From positions 7,673,394 through 7,737,393 of the forward strand of contig JAJKFL010000012.1 of the NCBI GenBank assembly GCA_021186555.1: a DNA stretch of 64,000 nucleotides, written 5' to 3'. Positions within the stretch are counted from its first letter, which is position 1. Every line of letters starts with the position of its first letter. This document shows, piece by piece, positions 20,150-32,572 of this stretch. Origin of the DNA: Reticulitermes speratus. Lineage: Eukaryota; Arthropoda; Insecta; Blattodea; Rhinotermitidae. Under the pieces are notes generated by a model. That model saw only the letters and a program-made list of their open reading frames with translations, was not told where the DNA came from and did no database searches. Both the position numbers and the translations under genes were made by a program.

Positions 20150-20368
20150 GGGGACGAGATTTTCTGCACCCATCCAGACCAGCCCTGGAGCCTACCCAAC
20201 CTCCAGCACAATGGGTACTGGGTGTCTGTCCTCAGGGTTATAGCGGCTGGGGCGTGGCGTTGACCACCCACCCCCATCTGGCACCAAGGTTAAAGAAAGA
20301 GTAGAGCTATACATCTACTCCCCATCTGGGCCTTCATGGCCTGTTCTAGGGTGAACTTTTACCTTTGT
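20150..20368 (+). mobile_element. tRNA-derived SINE (family B), 5'-truncated
   Basis: The copy contains the family body: cgagattttctgcacccatc, a cagcacaatgggtactgg block, gttaaagaaagagtagagct and ggccttcatggcctgttcta. The tRNA-like head is missing. Other copies are at 32659-33158, 39106-39386 and 63505-63862. Confidence 0.8.
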
Positions 20369-21271
20369 CCATGGTGTTGTTACGGTTTTCTGGATGTGAG
20401 GGTGTATAGTTTAGTAGAATGGGACTAAACTGTATGATGTCACATCAAAGAATGTAATCTGAAGTATCACTAGCAGTCCTCAGTGGTTTGAAGTACCCAA
20501 AGTTTCCTAAGGATTTGGTCTTACAGTTATAATTATGCTTGTAGGCATCCTTCGTGTCACCATATCGGTTTCAGTCATATCATGAAGGTGGAAGAAGCAG
20601 GTTTCTCCAAATGTTGGTAGCTGCCTACCAGACTGCTGGCTCTCATAACCCAAAAGCCCCACACTAAAGATATTAATTCCATTCATCACAGGTAGTTGTG
20701 CTTGATTCTTTGCCTGAGGTTTTGCTAAGTATCATGTCTCTGGTATGGCATTATGTCTAGTGTAAGACCATGTTTTGAATGTGTTAACAGCTCTTGGAAG
20801 AGCATTTTACCTACAGTTTTTTTAATAAGTAAAATGTGTTTTTGAAATAGTACAGAAATTTATACTCTTACAGCCTTAATAGCTGGGTGGATAGGTGGTA
20901 GTAGTATTTGTATCACTTCTACCATGCAGATGGAAGCTGCAGTTTTCTGTAAGTAACTAGCTACCAAACTACACGGTGTCACATTCCAGCAGACAGCAGT
21001 CTTCATAGTTGCCAATGTAAGAAACCTCAAGACTCACATTTTGTTGAGTGTTTCTGTTCACATTGTTCCTAATTCATTCATGACCATTCTGTCACTGAAG
21101 ACTAACCCATGCATTTGATAAAGCATTTTTGAATGAACCAAAATTGAACCTCAAAAAGTGCCTCGGGGTACATCCATAAAATCCCCTTGCCCCTACTTTG
21201 CCTTTAACTTGTTTCCTAGAACACAAAAGGAAATGTATCTTCCAAAGTTCAGGGTTTTGTAGTAAATTATG

Positions 21272-21520
21272 GCCGATTGCAATGGCCGTGCAGTTTGCGC
21301 CTGCCACTTGATTGCTTGGATTGCAGGTTCGAATCCCACTGAGGGCACGGATGTTCGTCTTTTGTTCTTGTTGTGTGTTGTGTAGGTAGCGGTCTCTGCA
21401 ACAAGCTGATCACTTGTTCAGCGGTGTCCTACTGGGTGTGTGCATCTAAATGTATGTAATCTAGAAACCTCAAAACGATGTGGTCTAGGCCCAATTCAGG
21501 CTGTAGTGCCACAGAGAAAA
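21272..21520 (+). mobile_element. tRNA-derived SINE (family A) with 11-bp target duplication
   Basis: A tRNA-like head contains a B-box-like ggttcgaatcccactg, followed by the family body (gtctctgcaacaagctgatc) and an A-rich end. The flanks repeat agtaaattatg at 21261-21271 and 21521-21531. Confidence 0.88.
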
Positions 21521-21531
21521 AGTAAATTATG

Positions 21532-24500
21532 TAAGTCTGTACCTACATTGTTGCTGATAACAAGAAATTTGAGCGTACCACTATGGGGCAGTCTGCACAG
21601 AATTTCTTGAAAATGATTGTTTTATGCATTTATGATATCAGTCTGTAATTGAACAGAGGACAGACAGGTAAGTCAGACATTTTTGCTAATGGTGGTTGCA
21701 GACAATGAAGTTGTTGCTTTGAGATGCCAACATTGAATTGTGTATAATGGAGAGGGTGCTAGAATTAACAAGTAATAAATTTGGTTAACAACAATTAATT
21801 AAATGATTAATTATTTTGTGTTTTGGAAGTTTATGTACTAGTGTCATTTATTTTTAGTAAGTAACATTATTTTGAGCAATTAACATTCCATCTTTGTCAA
21901 ATATTTTCAACCTGGGAGATGTAGTATTCTCACAGCAGTAAATGTTACAGTTTTCTGTGATATGACACCAGTAGTCTGGTACATACATGCCGTCAGTTTT
22001 CCTATCTTGGGCTCGGTGTGCTGCGGAAAGAAGGGGTAGTTAAGTCAAATTCTCCAAACTGCGGTATACAAAGTGTGGTTAATGTCTACCATGCAAAACT
22101 TGACTGTCATGCTGGGTAACAAATTATGTTTTTATTTAGTTTTATATGTAACGAGTGCTTTTTTTTGTTTATTTAATTGTGCTAGATCATCATATTGGCA
22201 CAAACCTTTCAAAAATGGAAATGCATGCAGTGTGAGAATATATCCAGCACAGTTGCCAAATAGCCTTGCAGAGATAAAGATGTGATAACTGGATAGTAAC
22301 ACATTTTGGAGGAACCTATTGCTTCCATCTTCAGGGTATAATAAGTGAGTTCTTCATTCCCTAATATCATAATTGTAGTGCTTTCGGCATGTTTTGGCGG
22401 TGGTCTTTCAGTAAAGAGGTACATTTTAAGTATGTTTAATAGTTGAATACGTTTGAACATTTGTGGATTGACATATGAAATACCATTTTATTGAGAAGGA
22501 TGTGTGTGTTATTGTTCTTGCTGTCATCTTATTTGGTAATTTTAATTTACTTAACAGCCTGATACAATTGTGGGAAACCTGAAAGCTGTGCCCCCAGAAC
22601 TGACACACTGTGTTGTAGTCAGAGAGAGAGAGAGGTACAGTGTTTTGTCATTTTGTGTGAAGTTCAGAATCTGAAATAATACTGATGTTATTATTCATAA
22701 ACACTTTATTCACTCAAAGTGAAGACACTGTTAACTCATCTCTTGATATTAGAAGGCTGCTTAAATTTGCATATTGTGTAAAGAGTGTTGTTCTGGAGTG
22801 CTACACTATGGGCTGAAGAACTGAAGAACAAGGATTGGATTCTTGGCAGGAGCAGGAATATTTCTCTTCACCACTATATCCAGACTGACTGTGAGGCCCA
22901 TCCATCTTGTCCAGTGGGTACCAGGGGCTCGTTCGCTGGGAGTATAGCAGTCTGGGCATGTACTTGGATCACTCTTCTGCATCCAGTGCTTGAGGTTAAG
23001 AATGTGTTTTGCTGTTTCCCTACCTTTACCTCCACAGGGGGCATTTTAAATTCTGAAAGGTTTGGGTAAATGCAGGTAGCCTGTAATAATAAATTATTCT
23101 CCTTTACTTTGAAGTATTTTTCACAAATATATGAAATTATGTAAATGAAATGCAAGATGAACTAGGGCAGGAAGCATGTAATGTATAAACTTTTACCATA
23201 ATACTTGTTTGTGAGAAAGTTTCAAGCACATTTGGCAGTTTGTGAAAGATGCATTTGGTAGCTGGTATAGATCTGGTTCTTTTTAGTGCAGTTTGAGAGG
23301 AGGTAATGTAAAAATATGAACTTCAGTGGGTGATTATCAGGAGTATCTACAAGATGGCAGTAGTCTACAGCAGGGTGTTTTTTTTTAATCCACCAGAACT
23401 GAGGCGGGCATCATTTAATTATGAGGTTTGTTTTGATAAGAACTGAAAGGAACTTAACTTTCCACTATAGGCAAGTTGTATATCTCTGTTGTCCACTACC
23501 AAAAAGTTTTTTAAGACCAATATTTTAATAACCTTGTTACATTTGACCCTGCCACCCTCACCCACAGTCATCAAACATGAGTTCCCATACATTTTTCAGG
23601 AAAAAATAAAAGAGCACTGCCCTATATATCATCAAACCAAGATGTTGCTTGAAAAAGAAATTTCTCCCCATCTTGTATTCGTGCTGTGTTCTCTTCAGAA
23701 AGGGTTTAAAATGCTGAATTTTTGTCACTTTGTGGATAAGCTTCTTGGGCATTTCTCATTTTAGAATGTTACTGTTGTGTTGACAATATCTCTCTGAGTA
23801 TGTTTGAGTTGTTGAAATGTGTTTTGCTAGCACGTTCTGAACCTTAGTTTATTGAAACATATTTGTTTCTGAAAACAGACTTCAGACTTAAACTGAAATT
23901 ATTGTCATATATATATATATATATATGTGATTGAAATAATTTTCTTATATGCTGTAAGCATACCAAGGACATAAACTCCCCCCCCCCCCCCTTCAGTATG
24001 TTTGCCAACATTTTTGTGTCGGTTATTGAAGATTTTGAGTGGAAAACAGAACACAATTTATTATTAGAAATTTAAGTCAAAAAATTAGAAATTGTATGTA
24101 TTCACATGCACTGGTATCCAAAACATATGCAGTATTCATGTTTCCAAGTGTGGTTGTGTTACTTGAAACCACATATCTCAAAATTATTTTCCCACTAGCA
24201 TTAACATTATAAATGGAATTTGTATATAATTTGCATATATCCCCATCTAAGTACAAGCGTATGAACTACTGTTCAGGAGAAATCGCATACATTTTGTGAT
24301 ACCCGTGGCTTAACAGACAGGATGACTAGTTGCTGTTGGGAAAGTACTTAATATATATATATATATATATATTTTATACACTGCTGCATTATGATTGATG
24401 ACAGTGCCTGATCTGCAGTGCTCAGTGATGTGTTTAAAAAAAGACTGTACCAAATGTAAAGTATAATATAAGTTGTAATTGCCAGTAGTTACATGGTGTA

Positions 24501-26330
24501 AAATACTGAGCTGTCAGTTCTGATTCAGGATAAGACATGAATGTTCTGTGAATTCATTTTTTTGCAATCTCTATACTTAGGCCCATGATCTTCCTAATCT
24601 GGAGATTTTGTTTTGGACTATACCAGTGCAAACAAAACGTGGCTGAGAATTTTGGCCATGATTCCCTGTATTGAAAACATTTAATAATAAGCCTTCACTC
24701 TTCTGGGATGTTTGATGGCATAGGTTGGCTGCTAGTTACCAGCGTTTCAGGATGGCCTGTCAGTCCCATTTTCAAGAACTGAGTGGCTCAAAAAGAATGC
24801 CGGAACGGGTACATATGTTATTATATAGGGGAGGGTTCTACTTATTCTCTGGCATCTCCACTGCTTTCTGCACTTTTTTATTTTCCACCCCATGTCCTTG
24901 TGGCAACGTCATGCTCCAGCAACCTGATTGGCACCCTTACTTTCTCTGAGAACCAATTACTGCCCACATTGTTGCCTATATAATACTGCATCCACCTGTT
25001 TCTGGCATTCTTCTTAGACTGCTTGACCCTTGAAGATGGGACTGATAGGCTCTCGATAACCAGCTGCCAACGTATGCCATGTAACACCCCAAACAAGTGA
25101 AAGCATGGCAGAAGCCTGAAATCTTGCAGCGTTTGAGAAATTAGAGAAAGTGCTTAGATGGAGAGTGAATATGTACATTGGTTCTGTTTTCTTGTAATAA
25201 AGCTGCTTTAGAGAGGAGGAGGGTTATGTGATTTAAAAAGAAAACTTAGGGTATGAATATTGGATGTACTTGTGTCTGTCTGAAGTACGTAGGTTTGTTG
25301 AGAGAAATATTGATGATTTTGTAAAAACACATATTGTACAGGAGCAAATACTACCATAGTTTGTTATTTTTTTAATGGGTGTAGTTTAATTTTAGCTTTA
25401 GTGATTATTAAGTGTGCCTTTGCTGGATACTGTCCACAGAATACAGTGTGTCCCAAAATAAAATATGTTACTAGTAGATAGACCTGTAGTAGATAAAATA
25501 CAAAGGATTTGATATCTATTGAAGTTGGTATAAATTATGTTTGTGTGTAATGCCCCAGTTGTCCTAATGTTTAGTCTCCTATATTAATGCAGATGCAAAT
25601 AAAAATCTGTACAAGAGGTTTAACCCTTTGAAGCACAGTGGTAGTTATATATACAACCTGCTTCAACATTAAAAGTTCTGCATTATGACCAAAGAGTGTA
25701 TTAGAGGGGGTTTTTAATGTTTTTTCAGAATATACTGTGATTACTCCCCTAAATATCATGTTTTTTTTAATGGAGCTATTTTCTGTGGGGTAAGACCTAG
25801 TTTTTAAATGTATGTAACATTCAGTTTGTGCTTCAGAAGGTTAGCAGGTCTAAAGCAGTTTGTTGTTGCCACATAACTTGTGCAACCGAATGTACATTTG
25901 TTATGTAAACTACTGACGTGTTTGTGTCATTCACAACAAGTGTGACTTCAATGTACATATTTATATATCAGTGTATATTCTGAACACTGAAGTATTTGTA
26001 TTTGTTACAGTCTAATTATATTTAATGCAAGCAAAAGTACCTGTTCTTCACCCAGGGTATGTGTGGTTCCTTTCCTCATCAGTGTCACTTTATATAATGG
26101 CTGAACTTTAAAAAAGTAAATTAAAAATGTAAATTTACTCTTGTGATTAAAAGAAAAATTTGAAAATGAAACCGTAAACTGCATCCCCAAATTCCACCAA
26201 AATACCTGTGCACTATTTTAACATCCAAGGCTACAGCATGTAGTGACAAAAATATAGAGTAAAGGTCAATGTTTGTGAATGTATATATGTGCCACATTAA
26301 GAATCAGGAAGCTAATTTTTTTATGTGTGG
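21532..26330. other. Intergenic sequence
   Basis: It contains a degenerate hammerhead-type segment near 22300-22345, a C-run near 23980-23991, (TA)n near 23911-23927 and 24352-24372, and a retroposon fragment with ttgaagatggg near 25030. No gene recognised. Confidence 0.5.
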
Positions 26331-26334
26331 TACA

Positions 26335-26605
26335 TATACCTCTAACCGGAACGTCGCGGGTTTGATTCCCGATGATGTCATTGGAATTTTTCATTGACAT
26401 GATCCTTTCGGTCGCACTATGGCCCTGAGGTGGACTCAGCCTCTAACAGAAATGAGTACCAGGAATATTTCCTGGGGGGTAAAGGCGGCCGGTGCTTAGG
26501 GCTGACAACCTTACCACCTTCATGTGCCGATTGTCTAGAAATCTGGGAGCCTCAACCTCCTGGAACCCTAAGGGCCTGTAATGGGATTGCTTTACATATA
26601 CCTCT
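26335..26605 (+). mobile_element. tRNA-derived SINE (family C)
   Basis: The head carries cgcgggtttgattcccg (B-box-like). The body contains cctgaggtggactcagcctc and ggaatatttcctgggg blocks, typical of a conserved SINE central domain. The end is ill defined. Confidence 0.7.
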
Positions 26606-26639
26606 ATGCCTGTTGACTGCACTGTGCTAAGCAGCGAGG

Positions 26640-28880
26640 ATCATACTTCATGTTTACTGATTGACGTTTTCAGATTATCTCGTTGAACGCATTTCACCGC
26701 ATCTTTTGTGTGTGTGGCACAAAACAAAGGAATAAAAACACTTAACAACATTCCAAAGGAACCTGCTGTCTATACCATCATACATTAATTTGGTGTGTCA
26801 TTTGACTTAGACTTCACCCAGCATCATGCTGATGACTGATTTACTTCAAGTATACAGATGTGATTTAGCTCTGTCATGGCATAATCCACATAACATTTGA
26901 ACTTAATAAGAAGATGCTGGAAAAAAAACTATGCTGGGGGACATTATGGCACTAGAAAAAAATGTGAATTTGGTCTTGGGGTCATAAGTCAGTTGACCAG
27001 TGCACAGAGATTCAATGATTCCTGATTTTACATTCAGTGGAAGTGCTGGCCTTGGTTTTGCATCTTCACAGATGGAAAAGCTGTCAGTTTTCTATGGCAA
27101 GAAGAGCAAGTGTTGAGTTTACTGTCTACACTGCTTCTCAGGTAATCCTGTAAGATTAGTTGGGCCAGACATTGCACATTTTCTGAGATTGAATTGATAT
27201 CCACAGTGTTTTATATCCCTTTGCCTGCACTGCAGTTGATGTACGCGTTTCAGTAGGACCGCTGGATACATAAGGTTTGTGCATTTGTTCATTGGTATAT
27301 TGGCAAGGGAGTGGAAGACTGAGAGTATTCAGAAATTCACAAGGTTGTTACTACTAAGAAAAACGATTATGAAGATGGTGTGGATTCTGATGAAGAAAGT
27401 GATGGTGCCAAAGAGTACTGAAACTTAATGAAAAAAAGCTTGGTGTAGCATATTTTTGTTTCTTCATGTTCATTTTAACTTTAATTACGGTATTTTGATT
27501 TGCAAAGATTAATTCGAAAACCCTATAATTCTGTTAAACTTGTATTTGTAAGGTGATAACAAAATGTCAAGTTGTGAGTCCAGTACTCACAGCCAAATTC
27601 TGGAATGTCCAGTAAGCTAATGTTACCAAAGTAAATGGTGATCTGTTCGAACAAGTATAATGTTCATAATATTTAGTTACTTATAATAATATAGCTGTGC
27701 TGTGTGTGTTTATGGTTCATGTTTAAACCAGTCTTCATGATGTATGATATGAACATGACACTGTTAGATGCCACACAAACTTGTGAGGTGGAAGTGACAC
27801 TAGCCCTGAAATGAGGTATAAAACATCTTCAAGAAAGTCCAATCTTTTGGAGAATTAATAAAAGGCGTCAGCTGCATGAAATCTATGTTTCAACTTCCGC
27901 TTTCATAGGAATAACCTATGAACTACCGAAACAAGCCACGTGGAATTTTGTATGGAGATAGATGATAAAACATGCCTAAAGATTTGTATGTAAATTATTA
28001 TTTATAAGCCAAAAATTTAAAACAGTAACAGTGCTAAATTCAAAGTTTAGGCTCTATAAAAATACTTGCTCCCATATGTGGTAACGTTTCATCAGTTCAG
28101 GCTCTATTAGGTTAGGTTACCAATGTGCGCACTAGCCATCCGAAAGAAAATGCGCGCGCATGTGCTGTCAGTTATCCATGTTTAGGTTAGGTTACGTTAT
28201 GTATCAAAGGCGAGCAGTCACTTGGTTATTGCCTCGGTTGATGTGGTTAATAGGCGTTTGTGCTGTTAAGTGGGAAAAATAAGTGATGCTATAAACTGAG
28301 AGGTGACTGAAGATGTGAAGATGACGTGAGTGAAATAAGTATTTTAATTTTCATTATCCGTGCGTAATTACAGTTCTCATTTGGGAATGTAGTTACATAC
28401 TGTTGTCTTTGAACCTACATTTAGCTTGTTTCCATAATGTGGCTGATACGAGGAAGGTTCGAACCAATTAATGTAAGTTATTAAATTCATTAGTACTGTA
28501 ATACTGTAGAGTGTTACTAGATACTGTTGTTCCTGTACCCACATTTATATTGTTTCCAGAATTTAACTGACAGGAGGGACATTAAATCCGATTAATATAA
28601 TTAAGTTAATATTGCACTTTCTACGTACAGTATTATTAGATAATTAGACACTGTGTTCCTTCAACCTACGTGTGTCTCTTTATATAGAAATCAGGTTGTA
28701 GGCGGGACGCTAAACAACAGTACTGCATGGTCATTTGTTAGAAGCAACCAGCAGACATAGACAATATTTTGAAAATACTATTCAGTTCCAGCCATCATTA
28801 TAGTCCGTAAAAATTAATTTCTTGTGCAATAGGGACGTTGTCTTCTTTATGAGTTTTTTGTTGTTTGAGGTTAAAATGTG
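26640..28880. other. Intergenic sequence, unresolved short frame
   Basis: Near 27325-27420 a short frame reads EIHKVVTTKKNDYEDG, then VDSDEESDGAKEY and a stop. It looks like an acidic protein end, but there is no acceptor or upstream coding context. 28100-28320 is locally CpG-rich with ttaggttaggtt motifs. No gene can be supported. Confidence 0.35.
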
Positions 28881-28882
28881 GG

Positions 28883-29040
28883 GAATTTAATAAACGTTTC
28901 TCGGGCTACCAGCCGGGTCAGGTGTTTGAATGGCGAGTAAACCAACGTTTCGAGGACAGACATGGTTGTTGAAAGGTTTGTTTACTCTTTATTCAACTAC
29001 CTGACGCGGCTGCCACCCCGAGAAAATTTTATTGAATTTG
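28883..29040. repeat. Imperfect fold-back repeat
   Basis: Arms of about 48 bp (28883-28931 and 28991-29038) contain ttctcgggctaccagccggg and an imperfect complement. They recall the ends of the hammerhead elements but lack the CTGANGA core. Confidence 0.5.
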
Positions 29041-29492
29041 GTCGCCGTGAAAGCTTTAGATTATATTATATTCTATCATCGCCTTATCGAGGACCCAGTA
29101 ACGAAGAGTCAGTTCACTTAATATTTAAGCGAATCGTAATACAATTTGATATCGGGAAGCTTACAGAGCCGGGATAGCGTAGTTGCAGTGACTAGGCTAG
29201 GGGCGATCAGTAGTTCATGTACAGTAGACCTACGTGTGGATGATGTGACAAGCCGTGTGGCCAATGTTGCTAGCTGCAGCTGTCTTCCTACTGAGCAATT
29301 TTCCTACATGTTTTTCTATGTCCTCATTTTCTTTATGGTATAGCCACTTTGCTGACACAGCTTATAGGCTATGTGTATACTTGCTTTCTGTTCATCTGTC
29401 CGTGCGGTTTATTTACTAATATTTATTTGTTTATGTTACTACATAATAGTAATTATTTATTTATTATGTAGTAACATTTGTTTTGGGAGAAG

Positions 29493-29530
29493 CGAGGCAA
29501 AAGACGGGGACAGATACTGTCCCCGAAACG
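29493..29530 (+). ncRNA. Degenerate hammerhead-like hairpin
   Basis: A strong stem, GGGGACAG / CTGTCCCC with a three-base loop, is followed by GAAAC as in the active-looking copies, but the first core box reads CAAAAGA instead of CTGANGA. Nearby (about 29432-29476) is a separate 16-bp inverted repeat, atgttactacataata. Confidence 0.4.
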
Positions 29531-29956
29531 TAGTGTGTTAAATTCCAATACGTACGATGGAAAATCCCATAAATTGAATGAGTTCAGACTCAATATCAGC
29601 TACATAAATAGTTGCTTTTTATGGAGTGTTACACAAATTTATGGGGGCTCTACCATGCGATGGAAGTAATTGTCATATGGGTTTCATACTTCATTTTTGT
29701 TACTGAAACGCGTTGGTTATTTCGTACTTTTTATGAAACGTTTAGCAGTGTTCGTATATTAAAACCATCATGAAAACTTCAATCATAAATGAAAATAAAT
29801 GCTGTTGTAAATTCAAATTTATGGAGAAGTTTCATTAAGGAATCAGGGTTATCCACAAAGGTATGTAATTATGAATTGAGCATTTATAGATTGCACATCT
29901 GCCTTCTAAAGGGAAACACATCTTTATTAGGAACGTTTAAGCCCACTTTCCATATG

Positions 29957-30418
29957 CAGCAAAATTCCTTTAATCCGACGTCCGATGATCTGGAAATCCT
30001 GATAATCCGGCACTTGAGGAGAGTAGTCCCAAGACCGGAAGTGTTGCTTTTTACCAGAAAAATAAGGTTCGTCAGTGAAACCAGCAGATGTCTGAGACAT
30101 GATCAAAAGGCCTGCAAGAGTTTCTGTACATCAACCGTTGTGGTATTTTCTGACCCCTTGTCTTCTACTCCAACTTTTTCAACTACGAAGACTCCAGGAA
30201 ACACAAAAGTGGACCTTGATAACCCTGAACTAGCAGATGAAGTAGATATCCAAATGGAATGCACTTCTCATTAGTTGTACAGCCCAAGTATAGGGGCAGT
30301 AACAAAATAGTTACCTGTAAGAACTTAGGTCAGTATAGGTACCCTTTGATAATCCGGAATGTTCGATAATTCGGTACCTGTCTTGTCCCGTACAAGTCGG
30401 ATTAACAGAATTTTGCTG
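29957..30418. mobile_element. pogo/Tigger-like MITE
   Basis: The ends share cagcaaaattc and taatccgac as inverted repeats, with TA after the right end. Internal ataatccgg and gataattcgg blocks resemble the subterminal repeats of the element at 13574-14452. No transposase is evident. Confidence 0.65.
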
Positions 30419-31565
30419 TACATTCTTTAAATAAATTACATAAAATGAACTCATAATGAGAATGTCTTGTCCGGCCGTCTGTCCATATATTTGCCTCAAG
30501 AACAACTGAACGGATTTTGATAAAATTGTATAACTGGGTTCTGCTGAAGTTTGTTGGACAAGTTTTATTGAACAAAAACTGAAGCTTAAATCAACTTTGA
30601 TAAAATTTCTCAAAATCGGCTCATTCTCCATAAAACGAATAAGTTATCTATAAAATGTACACGTCATTAACAGCTATAAATTTAATGCAAATATTCTCAA
30701 ATGAGTTGTATGTGTAATACTAGTAATTTGTTGTAAATTGCAAAACAAGTTGGCACTGTAGCGAAATATAAGTTTATATTTGGAGTTACATTGTACAGCA
30801 ATAAGTAATGAAGTTTTGCATGTAGGTATGTGGAATCAGGTACATGGATGAATAATAAGCTTACATAAACATTATATACAAAATATTTGTATTTATTAAA
30901 GCTACAAACATGGCAGCTTTTTAAGACCTTGAAGTCATATTTGGCAATTCGAGGTACAGTAGAAGTGGAAATTATGTAGAGATAAATGAGTTGCGTGATT
31001 AAGAGTTTATAATTTATGCTGGGCTCTGTTTATATTTAAAACGTTTGGAGAACAAGTAAAGGTTGAAGGCCTAGACTAGATATGAGTACAATATTAAAAT
31101 GGATATTAAAGAAAGAGATTTTTAGGTTGTGGATTGGATTAATCTGGCTCAGAAAAGGGACAAGAGGCGGGCTGTTTTGAACAAGTTAATGAAGGATATT
31201 TGAAATTTTTAAGGTACTGACTATGAAGATTGCTGTCTTCAGGAATGTGACGCCATACAGTTAGCTAGTTACTAAATGTTCGAGGAAGATACTGCGTCCA
31301 TGTTCGTGGTAGGAGGGCACTCAAGTGATGGATGCACTTGCTTCCTCCGAGACATTAGTAGGTAGTACCAGACTACGGGGTCATGCCTCAGACGACATTA
31401 TTCTTCAAGGTAGTGAACGTATAGCTTCCGAACAGTGCAGAGAATTACTTGACTAGCTGAGCAAATACTGGATACGCAAGAAGGATTCTGCTCCTTGTAG
31501 TTAGGGATTGTAAATTCCTTCCAGAATGTTTTATTGTTTATGTGGGATATCCCGTTGTGATGAGG
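30419..31565. other. Intergenic sequence with retroposon fragment
   Basis: 31250-31340 resembles the retroposon family seen near 35970, and 31395-31510 is a copy of the retroposon at 17600-17759. Nothing else recognised. Confidence 0.45.
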
Positions 31566-31623
31566 ATACACAGGTGGGTAATAAAAGTCAATCACAAATC
31601 TTTCTGTATATTGGATGGTTTCA

Positions 31624-31663
31624 TGCTACATGTTTCGGCTTAATAAGAAGCCATCGTCAGGCA
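31624..31663 (-). ncRNA. Hammerhead ribozyme, left arm
   Basis: TGC, CTGACGA (the variable position is C), T, stem II GGCTT / AAGCC with a six-base loop, GAAA, C-AT-G, cleavage triplet GTA, GCA. Stem I is only 3 bp and the stem III loop only two bases, so activity is less certain. Confidence 0.58.
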
Positions 31664-31702
31664 AATCAGACACAAAATAAGTTATCATGTATGTTCGTGT
31701 AA

Positions 31703-31928
31703 TTATTTTTCATGGCGCAACAGCCCCTAGTGGGCCAGGGCCTCCCCATTTTCGACGCTTCACGATCACACTCAGACACACCACACTCGGTAGGACTCCT
31801 CTGACGAGTGATCAGTCCGTCGCAGAGACCTCTACCTGACAAAACACAACTTTACAAGAGACAGACATTCATGGCCCCGGCGGGATTCGAACCCACAATC
31901 CCACGCCTTAGACCGCGCGGCCACTGGG
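31703..31928 (-). mobile_element. tRNA-derived SINE (family A)
   Basis: On the - strand the head reads ggccgcgcggtctaaggcgt and contains tgggttcgaatcccgccg. The body includes the tctctgcgacggactgatca block. The T-run at its left end is the A-tail. It sits inside the hammerhead fold-back element. Confidence 0.85.
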
Positions 31929-31985
31929 AAGTTGATGTGAAATAGTATTATGAAACTTACATGATAATTTCTTTTGTGTCATATT

Positions 31986-32025
31986 TGCCTGATGATGGCT
32001 TAATGTTAAGCCGAAACATGTTGCA
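31986..32025 (+). ncRNA. Hammerhead ribozyme, right arm
   Basis: TGC, CTGATGA (31989-31995), T, stem II GGCTTA / TAAGCC with loop ATGT, GAAA, C-AT-G, cleavage triplet GTT, GCA. It differs from the left arm in stem II but pairs one base pair longer, a compensated change. Confidence 0.58.
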
Positions 32026-32150
32026 TTAAACTATCCAATATACAAAAATAGTTGTGATTGTTATTATCCACCTGTATAACTTTTATTCTCATTTTTTATT
32101 CTGGATAGGACAAATACAGAATCAGTCTATAATATGGAAAGAAAAAGAAC

Positions 32151-32218
32151 CCTCAATCACAACTCAGTCTTGACAATTATTGAGTGTCAAGATTACCAAA
32201 ATTGAGTTGTGATTGAGG
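32151..32218. repeat. Nested inverted repeat downstream of serpin
   Basis: Perfect 16-bp arms, CCTCAATCACAACTCA (32151-32166) and its complement (32203-32218), enclose a second pair TCTTGACA / TGTCAAGA (32168-32175, 32185-32192). It lies just past the serpin polyadenylation signal. Confidence 0.75.
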
Positions 32219-32222
32219 TTTC

Positions 32223-32228
32223 TTTATT
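32223..32228 (-). terminator. Candidate polyadenylation signal of serpin
   Basis: AATAAA on the - strand lies about 200 bases after the serpin stop codon. Confidence 0.5.
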
Positions 32229-32426
32229 TTCCCTTTTATATACCGTGTTACAGCAGGATGTGTAGACCAAAGAAATGAATCCTTCTTTTACTACAACATA
32301 ATTAATTAATTATGCTGTGAAGTCACAGTAATTCCATCCTAACCTTATCAGTACATTTCATTCATCACATTGATATTTTGTTCCGCCTGTCACATATGTT
32401 CGTATACTGCTCCGCTGATGTAAAGG

Positions 32427-32572
32427 CTATGATAGTGAAGGGTCTGACACTCTACCCGCAAAGAGTGGCACGGAATTCACTCGGTGAACAACTATCGCAA
32501 GGAACGGGTGATTGGCGTTGAATTCCAGCTCGTCTGGGTTCACCGTCAAACTTAGCGTTGCCACTAGGATCC
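32427..32572 (-). CDS. Serpin terminal exon (reactive loop P7 to C-terminus)
   Basis: Acceptor cattacag; the exon enters at phase 1 and encodes [19 protein letters not shown], then [15 protein letters not shown] and [14 protein letters not shown], stop at 32427-32429. It holds the predicted Leu-Ser scissile bond (ACG CTA AGT) and the serpin signature. Confidence 0.94.

Larger units (their letters stand above)
31566..32077. mobile_element. Fold-back retroposon with two hammerheads and a nested SINE
   Basis: The outer arms share cacctgtat / acaggtgg and tatattggatg as inverted segments. Each arm holds a hammerhead core (31624-31663 on -, 31986-32025 on +). A family A SINE (31703-31928, - strand) is inserted between them. 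No clear target duplication of the whole element. Confidence 0.65.

Noticed and set aside
28100-28200. Telomere-like TTAGG repeats (ttaggttaggtt)
   Set aside because: Only two or three units, dispersed; too short for an interstitial telomeric array.
28883-29040. Candidate hammerhead pair
   Set aside because: The arms contain CTGACCC and CTGACGC rather than CTGANGA, so the core is absent.
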